A model generated the notes under the pieces. It was not told the DNA's origin. It did no database searches and saw nothing but the letters and a program-made list of their open reading frames with translations. The position numbers and the translations under genes are program-made. Below are positions 38,432 through 50,226 of a DNA stretch of 64,000 nt, piece after piece. Within the stretch, counting starts at the first letter, position 1, and each line of letters starts with the position of its first letter. The stretch comes from Trichomonas tenax (Eukaryota > Parabasalia > Trichomonadida > Trichomonadidae). The stretch spans positions 1 through 64,000 of the forward strand of contig JALKBU010000187.1 in NCBI GenBank assembly GCA_023091735.1, written 5' to 3'.

Positions 38432-40420
38432 ATGCCGCAAATGAAAACAATGCGAATCTACATCAATACATTCGATCATCGTAATCGCTGTCATCACAGG
38501 ATAGAAAAAAAAACATCTTTTGACATAAAAGTGACAGCATATAATTTTTCAGATTCCAGAAGCAAAATGCATGATCAATACAGAAGAGTTCCACAAGACC
38601 GTAAAACACCCGACTGGAATGAAGTCAACAAAGAGTGGGGAAAGTTATTCAGTCAGAACCATGAAAAAATCCATTTCCCAGAGTTTCTCAATGTAATTCA
38701 ATCAGCTTTTAAGGAAAATCCAGAAGTGTTTGTCGCAAATTTGCCAACAGCTCAGTCTAACATAATACCAATACCTGATAATTTAAACAAGAAATCCACA
38801 TTTGATCAATCAGTAATTTTCTTCTCATATTTCGCTAAGATATTCGATTTTGAAGAACTGAAGAGCTTTGTGCTGATGCCTGATATATCAGAGGCACGCT
38901 TTAAGAAGCATTTCTCGCCAACTACACATTTACTTTTTGATTCTGTTATTTACATATACACACAGCTGATCAACTCAATCCCGAAGAAGTTTTATCCAAA
39001 ATTCTGCACTTCTCTTTCTACCGAATTTTCAAGATTATTAATCCCAATTGAATCAACATTTTTCAGAAACTCCGTTTTCAATTTGGACTTGATTTTCATT
39101 TCCCCATGCATGTATATCCCCTCAGATGGAAATGAATCACAGGCTTACATCAAATTCACTAATGATTCGAAAATAATCGTTGCAAATGCCAAAGACGCTA
39201 GTATAATTAACACAATTAAGCATGATGATTACGCTGTCGTTTGCAATAAGGATGTTCTTGAGTTTTATAATGATAATTACGAACCAACAATCAAAATCAA
39301 ATTCCCAACAACAAATGCTGCATCTATCGCCGCAGGCTTAATTATTGAACCACCACCAACAGGTTTCAATGTGATTACGACATTTGTTCAGTCAGTTTCT
39401 TCAATAAATACGATAAAAGATTTCTTTACAGACAAAACGATCGAAGAACCCGAAGAATACACTAAACTTCTCGACATGATCATACAGAACCACGGAACCG
39501 AGCTCTTAATTTACATATTTTTGTCACCTTCCAATGAAATTCAACAATACAACGAAAAGCTCGCTCCATTGTTATGTTCTCTCGTCGGCAACCGCATTTA
39601 TCCATTCTGGAGGGCCGTTATCGAACTCAATTGGATTGAACTCATCACTGGTGACACAGTTCTTCGTTCAAACAACCCGCTCTCATTCACATCGACGTTT
39701 ATTCTCAAACAGTACGCGTCTGAATACCTTCAGGAGGTCGTTGGAGGCTTCAGTGCGTTACTTAAGGAATGGGTTCCGAAATTGCAGTTCCAGGAGACAG
39801 TTAAAGACGGCAGAATCAGGAGTGCTGAAGATGCAGAATTATTCGCTAAAAACATATTTGCACCGGCCGCAGACATAGTTTTCAACTCAATTCCAAAGAT
39901 GCCGCCGGAAATGAGGTTTTTGCTCAGAACGCTCTTTATTAGAACAGCAGGTCACTATGTCAATGAACGTGCCAATATTAACATTGTTCCAAACCTTTAT
40001 CTTTTGAGGTTTGTTATGCCAGAGCTCGTTATTAAGGCAGGCCCGCTCCATAAGCTCGCTGTATTGCTCGGTTCTTCGATTCTTGTGCTTTTCTATATGA
40101 CTGGATGGCGAATCGGTAAAGATGCAGAATTGTCGAAACTTAACGATATATACATGAAACCACTCTACCCGAAGATTCTCAGATTCACACTCGATCTCAT
40201 CGATGTCAATGAATGCAACATTGACTTCAAGGACTTGAAATATAACGGACCTTACACAATCACGAAATTCTTTGAGTTTTCCGCTGGTAGACTTGCTCTT
40301 ATGAACCTTCCAACACCAAACAAGATCATTTCGACTCATATGTATTCAGTTTCTGTTATGCAGATGATAGAAGAGTTCACATTCGACTTCACGAAGTTGC
40401 CAACACCAGACCTTCTCTAA
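38432..40420 (+). CDS. RasGAP-domain protein
   Basis: A 662-residue protein with a C-terminal RasGAP domain (about 330-560). TVLRSNNPLSFTSTFILKQYASEYLQ aligns with the TLFRGNSLATKxxxxYMKxxxxxYLQ block; its Arg is the arginine finger and is present. LYLLRFVMPELV aligns with the FLRFICPAI signature, whose Arg stabilises the finger. It should switch off a Ras-family GTPase. The N-terminal 300 residues have no recognised domain. The first ATG is at 38432 behind an initiator. Residues 1-45 are unlike the rest, and Met46 at 38567 is an alternative start if transcription begins later. Confidence 0.75.
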   Translation: MPQMKTMRIYINTFDHRNRCHHRIEKKTSFDIKVTAYNFSDSRSKMHDQYRRVPQDRKTPDWNEVNKEWGKLFSQNHEKIHFPEFLNVIQSAFKENPEVFVANLPTAQSNIIPIPDNLNKKSTFDQSVIFFSYFAKIFDFEELKSFVLMPDISEARFKKHFSPTTHLLFDSVIYIYTQLINSIPKKFYPKFCTSLSTEFSRLLIPIESTFFRNSVFNLDLIFISPCMYIPSDGNESQAYIKFTNDSKIIVANAKDASIINTIKHDDYAVVCNKDVLEFYNDNYEPTIKIKFPTTNAASIAAGLIIEPPPTGFNVITTFVQSVSSINTIKDFFTDKTIEEPEEYTKLLDMIIQNHGTELLIYIFLSPSNEIQQYNEKLAPLLCSLVGNRIYPFWRAVIELNWIELITGDTVLRSNNPLSFTSTFILKQYASEYLQEVVGGFSALLKEWVPKLQFQETVKDGRIRSAEDAELFAKNIFAPAADIVFNSIPKMPPEMRFLLRTLFIRTAGHYVNERANINIVPNLYLLRFVMPELVIKAGPLHKLAVLLGSSILVLFYMTGWRIGKDAELSKLNDIYMKPLYPKILRFTLDLIDVNECNIDFKDLKYNGPYTITKFFEFSAGRLALMNLPTPNKIISTHMYSVSVMQMIEEFTFDFTKLPTPDLL

Positions 40421-40595
40421 GCGATATATATTTGTTATACCAAATTTATTATATTTAGGATAAATTTAATATCTTCGATATTTATTAAAGTATTTTGTTT
40501 CAAACATATAACATTCCATCAATCTGCTTTTAATACATTGTAAAAATAGTGTTTATGTCTAATTTCAAAAGATAATATATTCGATATTATAAAAT

Positions 40596-40805
40596 CTAAA
40601 GGAATGATGCATCAATAATAAATATGTAATCAGAATCTTCAAATGATGAACCTTCAGACAAGTTCTTGAGTGTCATTGGATCATCCATTGTATCACTCTC
40701 CAGATCAGGATCAATTCTAGTTTCCATTGGAGCCTTTGTCGCCAAGTTATATGGCTTCTCAGCGTCAGCATCCTCTTCTCCATTGAGCTCAGACTGGTCA
40801 TAGTC
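40596..40805 (-). pseudogene. 3' gene relic, acidic tail
   Basis: A 70-codon open frame between a TAA (40806-40808) and a terminal TAG. It is biased to Asp, Glu and Ser (SELNGEEDADAEKPYNLATK, then DLESDTMDDPMTLKN) with tidy codon use, and looks like the end of a once longer acidic protein. There is no ATG at its head. I do not recognise the parent. Confidence 0.4.
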
Positions 40806-40810
40806 TTACT

Positions 40811-40820
40811 TTACATGTCA
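40811..40820 (-). promoter_or_regulatory. TGACATGTAA element
   Basis: The plus strand reads TTACATGTCA. A related TTACATGGCA follows at 40831. Both lie about 250 bases upstream of the importin-like gene. Confidence 0.35.
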
Positions 40821-41036
40821 TTTATATTTATTTACATGGCATCAATATTCAAATGTTGATTTTTCCATGTACGATCAGGCCATATGTAAAAAAGTTATGT
40901 GCAAAAAACTGGCTCGAAAATCCGTGTTTTTGTCGTAGAAAAGTAGATAGGACAAATTAGTTAAAATAACCTTATGGCTAAAATTTCATAAACTTTTGTT
41001 TTGATTCATAAATAGCATATATATACTGTGGTGATT

Positions 41037-41042
41037 TCATTT
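41037..41042 (+). promoter_or_regulatory. Initiator-like TCATTT
   Basis: An Inr match whose A is 35 bases upstream of the importin-like ATG at 41074. Confidence 0.45.
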
Positions 41043-41073
41043 CTTCAATTTTGACTCTCGACCAAAAATCAAA

Positions 41074-43761
41074 ATGGAATTTCCTCCAATTGCAGATCCA
41101 CCTCAAGATTTTGTCGCTCAAATGGTAGATCTTCTCAGGCAGTCCGGAGGCAACTCGGAGTCCATCGAACAACTCGAAAAAATCAAACAAGAAGATCCAT
41201 TTCAATTTTTTTATTCTCTTACAGCAATTATACCACAAATTGGAATACCCACTGATCCAGATGATCCATCTTTAAGTCCAGAGCATTTTACTGCTTTGCA
41301 TGCTTCTTTTATCAATGCCTCGAACGTTTTCAAACCCAATACTATCGTTGGAATTGATTACATTGCCAATAAATTCATGAATAGATACAATGCAGACCAA
41401 CAAAACTTTATATTTACAGTATATTTAACGGGAACTTCCTCTTATATCGATAATATCCGTGAAAATTCGTCTATAATCCTCTCCCAATTGTTTGATATAC
41501 ACATGTCATACACAGCTGGCAAATCAAAAATCATCCAACAATGTATTGAAACAATTATCGATCAAAATTCAACAGTTTTTCAAAAAATCAGTCTATTACA
41601 AGCTATTTCATTATCCATCAAGAATAAGGTAATCAATTACCAAAAATTTAGAATTTACCGTAATCTTCACAGAAGTTTATTCCAAATTTGTGCAGAATTT
41701 ATGGAAGCTGATATTTCACTCGACCTCAAAGCTACAGTTATGAACGCTCTTGAAACAGAAATTGAGGAGGGTCAATTTTACTATCAAAATACCCCAGAAA
41801 ATTTTGCACAACTTTTGCAACTTTTAACTAGCATATATTCAAACATACCTGGTGATATCAATCTCAAATTCTATAATGATTTATGTAAGTCAATCCAAAA
41901 GTTAGTTATAGCTTGTCCAGCCTATATTAACAATGACTTAGTCAGCGATCTATATCAGCTTTTAAATCCAGCCGTTGAAGATTACAACGCAGAATCAGAA
42001 TATGCAATTGCCAGAGTTAACTTATGGAATAAAGTTGTTATCGCGTTAACGAAAGTTGATCCACAACTCATACAGAATATTGCAGAAGAACTTTGCGTAA
42101 CACTCATTCAACATGTTGTCGCTGGTGATTACTCAGCTGTAGATACCCCCACAAATGACATTTTGCAAATTAAATCCTTAAACTGCTTGAGTTCTCTTTC
42201 CGCGAACTATGACCGCTGCGTTTGGGAGCATGCTTCTGAGACGTATGGTCTCCTACAGGAGAACCCTGATAAAATTATCAATGCCATGGCCATCATGCAG
42301 ATTATTATTGGTATCGATGATCACGATGATAGCCTTAAAGATACGAAGATCGATGGTTTAAAGAAAATGGTGGAGATATTTAGCGATAGTGCAGCAACTA
42401 CAAACATCAGAAATGCATGCTTGAATGTTTTTGAAACTTTCGTTGATAAGGTATTTGATGAAAATGATGAAGGAATGTGTTCATTTATTATGGAATTTAT
42501 ATTTAATGCATTATCATCTGGACAACTTGATGTTTTCACACACATCTGCTCACTATGTTCACTTGTGATGAAGAAATTTGATACTCGTATCTCGATTTCC
42601 TACATGTTAAATAACTTTTCGTCATTTGTGCAGTTCTTTGATTCATTGACACAAAATGAAACAATCAAAAGCCAATCCAATGAGTGGCGAGAAACTTATT
42701 ATTTGATTGATGGTTACATACATGCTTTGCCAAATAGTGCATTCGAGTGCTTCAAACTTATTTTCCAGCAGTATTTCGAAAGGTGGCAACAAATGTATGC
42801 GAACTATGTTCAGACAAATTCTCAATCACAGCCAACGTTTACTGAATTTGAAGGCTGTACAATTGTATTATCAGCTACAATCTCGCGCCTTGCGCGAAAT
42901 GGTGATGCAAAGATATTTAAACAAATGTTAGAAAATTGCTTAGAAGCTTTGCAAAATGGAATAGAACAATTCTTGATTGAGCCAATTATACACATTATTT
43001 ATGCTTTATCATCCGATTCTATTATATATGCAGATGCTATTTTCAATCTTTTCAATGAATCGATTAAGACCGCCAACGCCGAAATTATTAGGCAGGCTGC
43101 AATTGCAATATCTGATGTATTTGATTATCCAGACAGTAATGAGACTTTGACACAAATGTCGAATGATGTATTAGTTGCATTGTTTAATATTTATTCAGAT
43201 GAGTGTATTTCATCTGGAAAAGTCAAATATGCCATACTGCGTGGAATAGCGAACATAATTGTTCATCTTCCATGGGAATTATTTAAGAATTATAGAGATC
43301 AGCTCATGGAAGTTTATAAGACATGTATATCAAGCTTAAGAACACTTGAAATCAAAGAAGGAATTGAAGCAGTATTTGAATGCTGCACAGTTTTATTCAT
43401 ATCTTATAATAATGTTATTGAAAAGTGCATCAATGAAGAATGTCTATTGATTATGAATCCCGAAACACGTGAGCAGACATTTATTATGCAACACAAAGCA
43501 GAAATCTTCTTGGCAATCAAAAATGCTGAAGAAATTGTGAAACCATATTTTTCTGTCAAGCCAGGAAAGACTTTGAGAATTACATTACACACTCTCGTCA
43601 CTCTCGTCAGAACTTTGTCTGTGCATATTGGAATTCCAGTTACACAGCAATTACACTCTAGATGGGTGATGGGCTTACTTGATATGGCATTAGTTCAGGA
43701 AAGAGATACTCCTTTGACTCTTGCCGCAAAAGATGTTCTTGAAAAATTGAAAAAGATTTAG
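41074..43761 (+). CDS. Importin-beta (karyopherin) family HEAT-repeat protein
   Basis: An 895-residue, all-helical protein made of about 18-19 HEAT-like pairs, close to the 860-880 residues of importin beta-1. Segments such as AIARVNLWNKVVIAL, WRETYYLIDGYIHALPN and RQAAIAISDVF have the expected HEAT spacing. The middle part (DAVFECCTVL-like and EFEGCTIVLSATISRL) sits where Kap95 has its acidic loop and cargo repeats. It probably carries cargo through nuclear pores under Ran control. Sequence divergence is large, so exact class (Kap95, transportin or other) is uncertain. No intron is apparent. The ATG is the first in frame after the Inr. Confidence 0.65.
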   Translation: MEFPPIADPPQDFVAQMVDLLRQSGGNSESIEQLEKIKQEDPFQFFYSLTAIIPQIGIPTDPDDPSLSPEHFTALHASFINASNVFKPNTIVGIDYIANKFMNRYNADQQNFIFTVYLTGTSSYIDNIRENSSIILSQLFDIHMSYTAGKSKIIQQCIETIIDQNSTVFQKISLLQAISLSIKNKVINYQKFRIYRNLHRSLFQICAEFMEADISLDLKATVMNALETEIEEGQFYYQNTPENFAQLLQLLTSIYSNIPGDINLKFYNDLCKSIQKLVIACPAYINNDLVSDLYQLLNPAVEDYNAESEYAIARVNLWNKVVIALTKVDPQLIQNIAEELCVTLIQHVVAGDYSAVDTPTNDILQIKSLNCLSSLSANYDRCVWEHASETYGLLQENPDKIINAMAIMQIIIGIDDHDDSLKDTKIDGLKKMVEIFSDSAATTNIRNACLNVFETFVDKVFDENDEGMCSFIMEFIFNALSSGQLDVFTHICSLCSLVMKKFDTRISISYMLNNFSSFVQFFDSLTQNETIKSQSNEWRETYYLIDGYIHALPNSAFECFKLIFQQYFERWQQMYANYVQTNSQSQPTFTEFEGCTIVLSATISRLARNGDAKIFKQMLENCLEALQNGIEQFLIEPIIHIIYALSSDSIIYADAIFNLFNESIKTANAEIIRQAAIAISDVFDYPDSNETLTQMSNDVLVALFNIYSDECISSGKVKYAILRGIANIIVHLPWELFKNYRDQLMEVYKTCISSLRTLEIKEGIEAVFECCTVLFISYNNVIEKCINEECLLIMNPETREQTFIMQHKAEIFLAIKNAEEIVKPYFSVKPGKTLRITLHTLVTLVRTLSVHIGIPVTQQLHSRWVMGLLDMALVQERDTPLTLAAKDVLEKLKKI

Positions 43762-44389
43762 AAAACCTACTTTTATAAAATTTTATTTGGATATTAATGT
43801 CAAAATATTAATTTATTTATCAGATACTTTGAATGATATTTCAATTAGAGGGATTACATGTCGAATTCTTTGCTTAATATTAAGGCTTAATATTATTGAA
43901 TTCTGTTAATGTTTTAATAATATTGTTGTGAACGGAAATGAGAGCTCAAAAAGTGATATGTTTACATAACAGATTTGTAATTTTTTGACACGTAAATTTT
44001 TGATCATAAAAAGGGGGCTGCACCTAAACAAATTCAAGAATTCGCTTAATCTCGATTTGTTGCTACAAGAATGTGAATCTAGAAGAAATTTAAGGTTCAA
44101 TTGGATTGCTTGGTTTGTAATTACTTATTGAATCTTCAATAAGGGATGAAAGCTGTCTTTGACTGCTTGCATGCATTGTATTGCACCTTAATAGTTGTGT
44201 AGTATCGAAAAATCGGAATATTTTCTCCTTAAACGTGACAAACGATGCGCTAGTTAACGAAGGCGTTTCACCACAATATATTTGTATTCATTGGATAGAC
44301 ATATGGTATAATATATTCACAAGCATATGATGTATTATTCCATTCAATAGTTAGTCAATAGAGCTGTGCTTAGTCCGAGCTAGTATCGC
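43762..44389. other. Intergenic with a TGACACGTAA element
   Basis: About 630 bp with no intact frame. TGACACGTAA lies on the plus strand at 43986-43995, about 400 bases before the decayed repeat array. Short stretches from 44240 on may be earlier, more decayed parts of that array. Confidence 0.5.
43986..43995 (+). promoter_or_regulatory. TGACACGTAA element
   Basis: An exact 10-mer match preceded by a T run, the same context as at 34733. Confidence 0.4.
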
Positions 44390-47300
44390 TAGTGACAAAA
44401 GATGCTCTCTTACAGACAAAAGATGCTGTCTTATAGACAAAAGAATATCTTTTAAGAGCAAATGAAGGATCCCAATTCAACTAATTTGAAGAGCTCAACG
44501 AAGCTATTGATTCTTAAAGCGATATTTCTGACATTGCAAAAAAACAGATTCAATCCAGAAAGTATCTCATAGAACCGTGATATCATAACTTATAACGATG
44601 TTGATTCTGATGAATCAAAGAATCATCTCAAAGGCTGATAATCGGAACAGATTCTTTGAATGTCTGATCAAGGAGATCACGAAACGAGAAAACGAAATTG
44701 CCATAACATTGAAGCAAACCTCCACTAGATCATTAGTAAGAGGTCTAACAGTGATCTCTGGATGTATGCTCTATTCTTCAGTCTTGACGGGATTGATAAG
44801 TTTCTCAATAATTGTGCTGAAGATGTTGTTAAGGAACATGCCCGCATTATTTCAGATTCTGTTATCAATTTCACTGTATTTGCCAAAATAGAGAAATGAT
44901 TAATGTATCGGATTACCGAATAATAAGGATACAATCTTCATCTCAGGTAGAATAAGTTCGGTCTGCAAAATTCAGGTTGATCATATGTATCCATATGATA
45001 AAGAGAATGCCAGAAAGACCATGAACTAGGGTGAAAATATTTATACATTACCATCATAACATACAATCATTGCTGAAAGCGATTAGGCCGAACAAATTCT
45101 CTATGCCAAACAAAGTTCGAGAATATTGTACGGATTTACATATTTTTCTCAATCATTCGTAACACTTAAACAATGTGTCAACTCAGAGTGCATGTTGCAA
45201 TCGCAGGTGCCAGTTTACTACTTTCATCATGCTCTTTCGACAACGATCCATTCATTGTTGAAGCTCTCGTGACAATTTGTACAAGACTCGCTGCAAATAT
45301 CGGGATCTTGTCCATGGAGGAGAAGCCAATACTTCTTACTCTTTTTCAGGCAATCGCTCAAATAAACCCACAGAGAGATGTCTTCGTTATCATCTTTCTC
45401 CAGATCTGCATGAAGATTATTTTCGAGTGCGAGAAGAAATTCCCACATAATGTTATATTAGACAATCAAAACTATGTAATTCCATGTCTCGAAAGCAACA
45501 ATAATATTGCTGAAATTATTCCATGTTACGACCCGACAGATAACTCCAAGGATAAAGTTGCAGGCTCTACACTTTATGCTCTTGAGAACTCCAATCTCCA
45601 TGAGAAATCTCACGATAACCTCAACAGAGGCCAGGATGAGTATCTCACATATACAACTGCTGATGCTGCTGGTGTTGTAGCTCAGGCTGCTGGAATTTCA
45701 GTTCAGCAGATCAACAATATTCCACAGCAGGTCAAGGAGGAAGAAGAAATCGACAACGCCTTATACATGGATGAGAAGTACGATAAAACAAAGAGCATTC
45801 AATTGAACACCCAGATGAGTCAATATCTCAGGCTAATAAGGAGAATATTAGCGCACCAAGGAGGATGCAAGTCAAGCATGCTATGGAAAAAATATAGAGA
45901 AGTCTAACATCAATCCACATTATATTCCAGCATCACCTGGTGATCGAAGATTTCTGAAGCCGACAACATTAGCGAATGCTTATTACCAGCAGTCTAGGAG
46001 AAGTTTGTCCCAGATGACGAGCTCGGCAACAAACAGTACGATTACATGGCTGCTAGTGTTAAGATAGTCAACTCTCCAGAATTCCAGTGCCAAGTTGCAG
46101 GCTCAACATATGATGAAATTGGGCATTCAAAGCTCGCTGGGAATGCCACTGATCGACTTGGCAAAGAAGAGAGAGAAGTCCTTACAAATGCTATAACTCA
46201 AGCTACTGTTGATTTGCTTGCTGAACTGCATTCTGCTGATGTTACAGGCACATCTCCAGTTGGCAACTATCATGAAACGACATCAGCTCTCGGATTCGAT
46301 TAGGATCAGCAACAGCCATGTTACAAACCCAGGCATGTACAAGCGTGAATCTGAGAACGAAAAGATCGTTGAAGAAGAAATCAACGAAGGCAAAATCACA
46401 AAGAAGCAAGGAAAGGACCTTAGAGCCTTTCTAAGTGCTGCTAATGCTCAGAATAATTACAGCAAGCTCATCACCAACAGAATCTCAGACGATGATCTTG
46501 CAAGACAAGGAGTCTTACAAGAGGAATTCACTGAGATCTATAAGTTAATTGATGATCATGATGGTGATTCTGATGAATCGAAAAAGCATATCAAGAGCGG
46601 CAAGCAGAAGAAGTTCTTTGAAGAAAAGATCGAAGAGCACAAGCAGCCCGAAGAAAAGGTCATCGAAGAGAATATTCCAGAAGGCAGGCACAGTGAATGT
46701 TGAGGAAATCATCAAAGTGGTTGCCAAAGAACTTGCCAAGGAACAATGTCATGTTTCACCGAGGTAAAAATAAACTCTATCTGATGACCTCAGCAGAGCT
46801 TGTTGATGATAGCTTCAAGTATGCCAACTCTCCAAAATTTCAGGATGAAGTGGCAGGCTCCACACTTGATGTTCTTGAGAACTCCAAGCTCCATGAGAGA
46901 GACACTTCCGCCAAGATCACTAACAAGTAAGGTGAGATCCTCATATATCTGCTAGAAGCTGCAGATACTCAGAAAGGCTAGAACAGCTACATTTCTGACG
47001 AAGTGCTTGCTCAGCAAGGATTCAAGACAGAAGAATTTAACAAGGTTCGCAAACGCATTGCTAACCAAGATGTCGAATCATATGAAGCTAAGGAGCACGT
47101 TAAGAATCCAAAGCAGAAAAATCATTGAAGATAAGATCTAGGAGCTCAAGAAGCTCGATAAAAAGGTTACTGAGGCTCTCACTCGAATGAACAAGGAAAT
47201 TATCATTAACAACAGTGCATTTGATAGCCAGATCCCATAAAAGAACAAGAGTGAAGTCGAAAAGATCATCGATGAAGTTGCCAAGGAGCAGTGTACTATT

Positions 47301-49194
47301 GATGTCGGCCTCGCTGATCAGAAGATCACAGAAGAGTCGCATCACAAGATTACTGAGGAATACATCAAGCCAAACCACATACTAGACATCCAGAATGAAG
47401 TTGCTGGTTCAACGTTCGATGTACTTCAGAACTCTTACCTCCACCATCGTTCTAACGAAGTCCTTGAAAAGGAGGATGCTGATTTGGTTATATCATCAAG
47501 AATTAGCACTCATCTGCTGTTACATGTGTTACACTATTTGAAAACAGCCATGAAAATCACATCTGCTCTCCACTTCATCGTGGATCTTCTTGCTAACCAC
47601 AAGACCAACCAGGATAGTTCACAGCATGTACCAGAAAACGTAAATATTGTCAACACTGCTATCAACAGTGACCAGATCACAGTCAATCATGGCGATGTCA
47701 TATAGAAGTTCCTTATGCTATTGATGCACAGGCTATTTGCTCCAACTAAGCCAATTCCATCTCAGTCGAAGAGGTCCATTGGAACTTACTCAGGAGCAGT
47801 GCTTCTTTTATCCGAAAGCCGATGTAGACTTCTATGACCAGAAAATCAACACGGATGAAAGAAGATTCGCAAGAAGGCAAAACCAGCCGAATTCGATACA
47901 ATCAAGGTTAGTAATCGAAGGAAGACAAGGTGATTGTTCACTATTCTATGAAGATGACCGTTGAGGACACCATGGATCACCTTTGCTGGCTTCACACTCG
48001 ATGTTCTCGAGAACTCACGGCTTCACGAGAAGGCAAGCAAGTCCCTTCCAAAGCAGCAGGTTGCCGAATTCTTCCGCACTGTTAGCGAGGTTGCTGATAA
48101 CATCATTGCCGAGCAATACTTTGCCTCAGTTATAGAAGCTGTCAAGGAAGGCGAGATCATCAAAAACCAAGACAAAATTCTTCAAGCGATGCTTGATGCT
48201 TCCAATTCACAACATGATGATATCAACTTTGTCTATGATAGCATTACAGATGCTGAACTCGCTTGGCAAGTATTCAAGTCAGATGAATACGATGCAATCT
48301 GCAAGCTCATTGCTAACCACGACATAGAATTTGATGAAGCTAAAGAGTACCTAAAAGATCCAAAGCAAAAGAAGTTTGTCGAAGACAAGACCATGGAACT
48401 CGAAAAGCTTGAAGAGAAGTTTGCCGAAGCCCTAACACAAGTCAACGATGATATCCTCAAGAGCAAGGCTAATAATGCCATCATTGAGGGGATTTTACAA
48501 GATAAGGAAAGTGAAATAGATGCTATCGTCGAAGACTTTGCTAAGAAGATTTCTAAGGAGCAGTGCTGTATTGCTATTTGCGTGCTCCAACAAGACCCAG
48601 CTGCTGCTTGTAATGAAGTCGGACTTCACTATGCCGGTTTACGAAAAATGGCAAGGTCAAGAATGCTAATGAGGAGAAGCCTCGTAAGGAACTCATAGAA
48701 GAGCTTCAGGCTCAGAATGCCGATGCAAAGGCAATCACCGCTTCCGTTGGAGGTCAGAACATCGATGAAGCAACAAAAGCTGCCAAAAGGAAAGAGGCAA
48801 TAATTCAAAGACATTCAAGACAGTCAGCTCACTCATGCCAAGAAAGAGCAAATTCGTCGAAGAGTGTGTTAAGAAGACTAGCCATTCAAATTTCGCTAAC
48901 GAGGTCGCTTGCTCAACTCTCGAGATCCTCGAGAATTCCAACATCTATCAACATGCCAACACCAACTTCGAAAAGGATCCGGCTTATATAGATGCTTGTG
49001 ATATCATTGCCGAACAGTACTATGCTGCTGTCACAGGCGTTTAGCCATATGAAAACAGCCACAAATTCACATCCGCTCTTGGATTCGATGAAGAACAGCC
49101 GTGCTGCTATCAATGCTGATGTCGACTTTTTGAGGTTGCTAAGACATAGGATGCCTTGGCAACCTCAGAGACTCGTAGAAAATGTCATAAATTA
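44390..49194 (+). pseudogene. Decayed gene of a large unrecognised repeat protein
   Basis: At least six degenerate copies of one protein module are spread over three frames. Each contains a box like NEVAGSTLDVLENSKLHE; boxes lie near 45560, 46095, 46845, 47395, 47990 and 48900. The fullest copy (47961-48698) shows the order: box, a helix with ADNIIAEQYFASV, ILQAMLDASNSQ, DAELAWQVFKSDEYDAICKL, DIEFDEAKEYLKDPKQKKF, a Glu/Lys coiled coil, then IVEDFAKKISKEQC. Earlier fragments (for example DSDESKNHL near 44600 and VVKEHARIISDS near 44830) are the same module more decayed. Stops and frameshifts are frequent. The intact protein would have been long, acidic and helical. I know no family with this module. 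Confidence 0.7.
44395..44460 (+). repeat. Three tandem copies of a ~21-bp unit
   Basis: Three consecutive units start with GACAAAAGA and end in CTTA/CTTTTA (for example GACAAAAGATGCTCTCTTA, then a near copy, then GACAAAAGAATATCTTTTA). They may be a remnant of a heptad-repeat stretch at the front of the decayed gene. Confidence 0.5.
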
Positions 49195-49224
49195 AAATAT
49201 TTCATTCATCGATTTATAATACTC

Positions 49225-49299
49225 GCTTTAGCTGTCTAATAGCATGACAAACAGATAGCCGGTGAGCAAATGTTTGTCATGTTATTAGACAACTAAAGC
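49225..49299. repeat. 75-bp hairpin with flanking direct repeats
   Basis: The arms GCTTTAGCTGTCTAATAGC... and ...GTTATTAGACAACTAAAGC pair over about 29 bases with three mismatches around a loop of about 17 bases. CGATTTATAA occurs directly on both sides (about 49210 and 49307), five to seven bases outside the arms. It could be a tiny MITE footprint or an excision scar. Confidence 0.55.
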
Positions 49300-50214
49300 A
49301 ATTTACGATTTATAAATATCCGTTAATTCCTATCATCAAAAATTATCAATTCATAGAATTGCTGTAGAGAGCAGATGGCATTGCAAATTCTCCAATTAGA
49401 CAACTACATCAATATAGCAACATTTTAGCCTAGTAGTGGTAGTGCTTACTAGCTAAAATATTTTAAAGCTTGATTCTAATCAGTGATCTTGGATGCATGC
49501 ACATTTATGACACTTTTCCATCGTTTGAAAAATGTCGCCATTTTTTTCGCGGCAATTATATAATCATATAATTTTAATCGATTAAGATCAACATTATGAT
49601 GATAAATCAAAATATTAATATAAGACTTCAAAATGTACGAAATTTATTTCATGCATTTATATTTTGAGCGATAACAGTATAATATTAAAGTGGTTAATGA
49701 ATTTATATGTGATATATTAATAGAATTTATTTTCAAATCGAGTTACTTGAAAGGTTTTTCATTTTTCGATCGAAAAAAATCCGCTCCTCTCATTTCCGTT
49801 CACTACAAATGTTTTAATAATATATCATTTTTCAAACAATTTCGAAAGAATACACATTCATCAAATTCAATTTTTTTGAATTTTTAGTATGCATTGTTTA
49901 TAATATATCCAAACATATAGGCCTGTTTATATATAATCGATGAATCTTATTAAAACCTGGTTATAATGACCATATATAAGAAATAACGCACTAAGAATAA
50001 TATTTGGCATGTAAAGTGTCAAATAATTATGTTTAGAGTTAACTTTTTTCGTTATCAAATTTAAGGGCGCAAGGGAGCGCCAATACAGCAGATATAGCCA
50101 TGCGTCCTTTAAAGGCATTTATATATCATCCCACTACATTATAAAACCGTTAAAAAAAGTTCTTACAAAATCTAATGTCACTTTTAACTAATTCAGAATA
50201 TTTTCTATGAGATA
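49300..50214. other. Intergenic, about 0.9 kb
   Basis: AT-rich DNA without a credible frame. A GGCATGTAAAGTGTCAAAT motif near 50008 resembles the other TGACAYGTAA sites upstream of genes. Confidence 0.5.
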
Positions 50215-50220
50215 TCACAT
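50215..50220 (+). promoter_or_regulatory. Initiator TCACAT
   Basis: The A of TCACAT is ten bases before the ATG at 50227, as in the PreA-like gene. Confidence 0.6.
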
Positions 50221-50226
50221 AATTGA

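Noticed and set aside
49125..49180. GAGGTTGC ... GCAACCTC hairpin
   Set aside because: An eight-base stem with a 20-base loop is expected by chance often enough; no supporting context.
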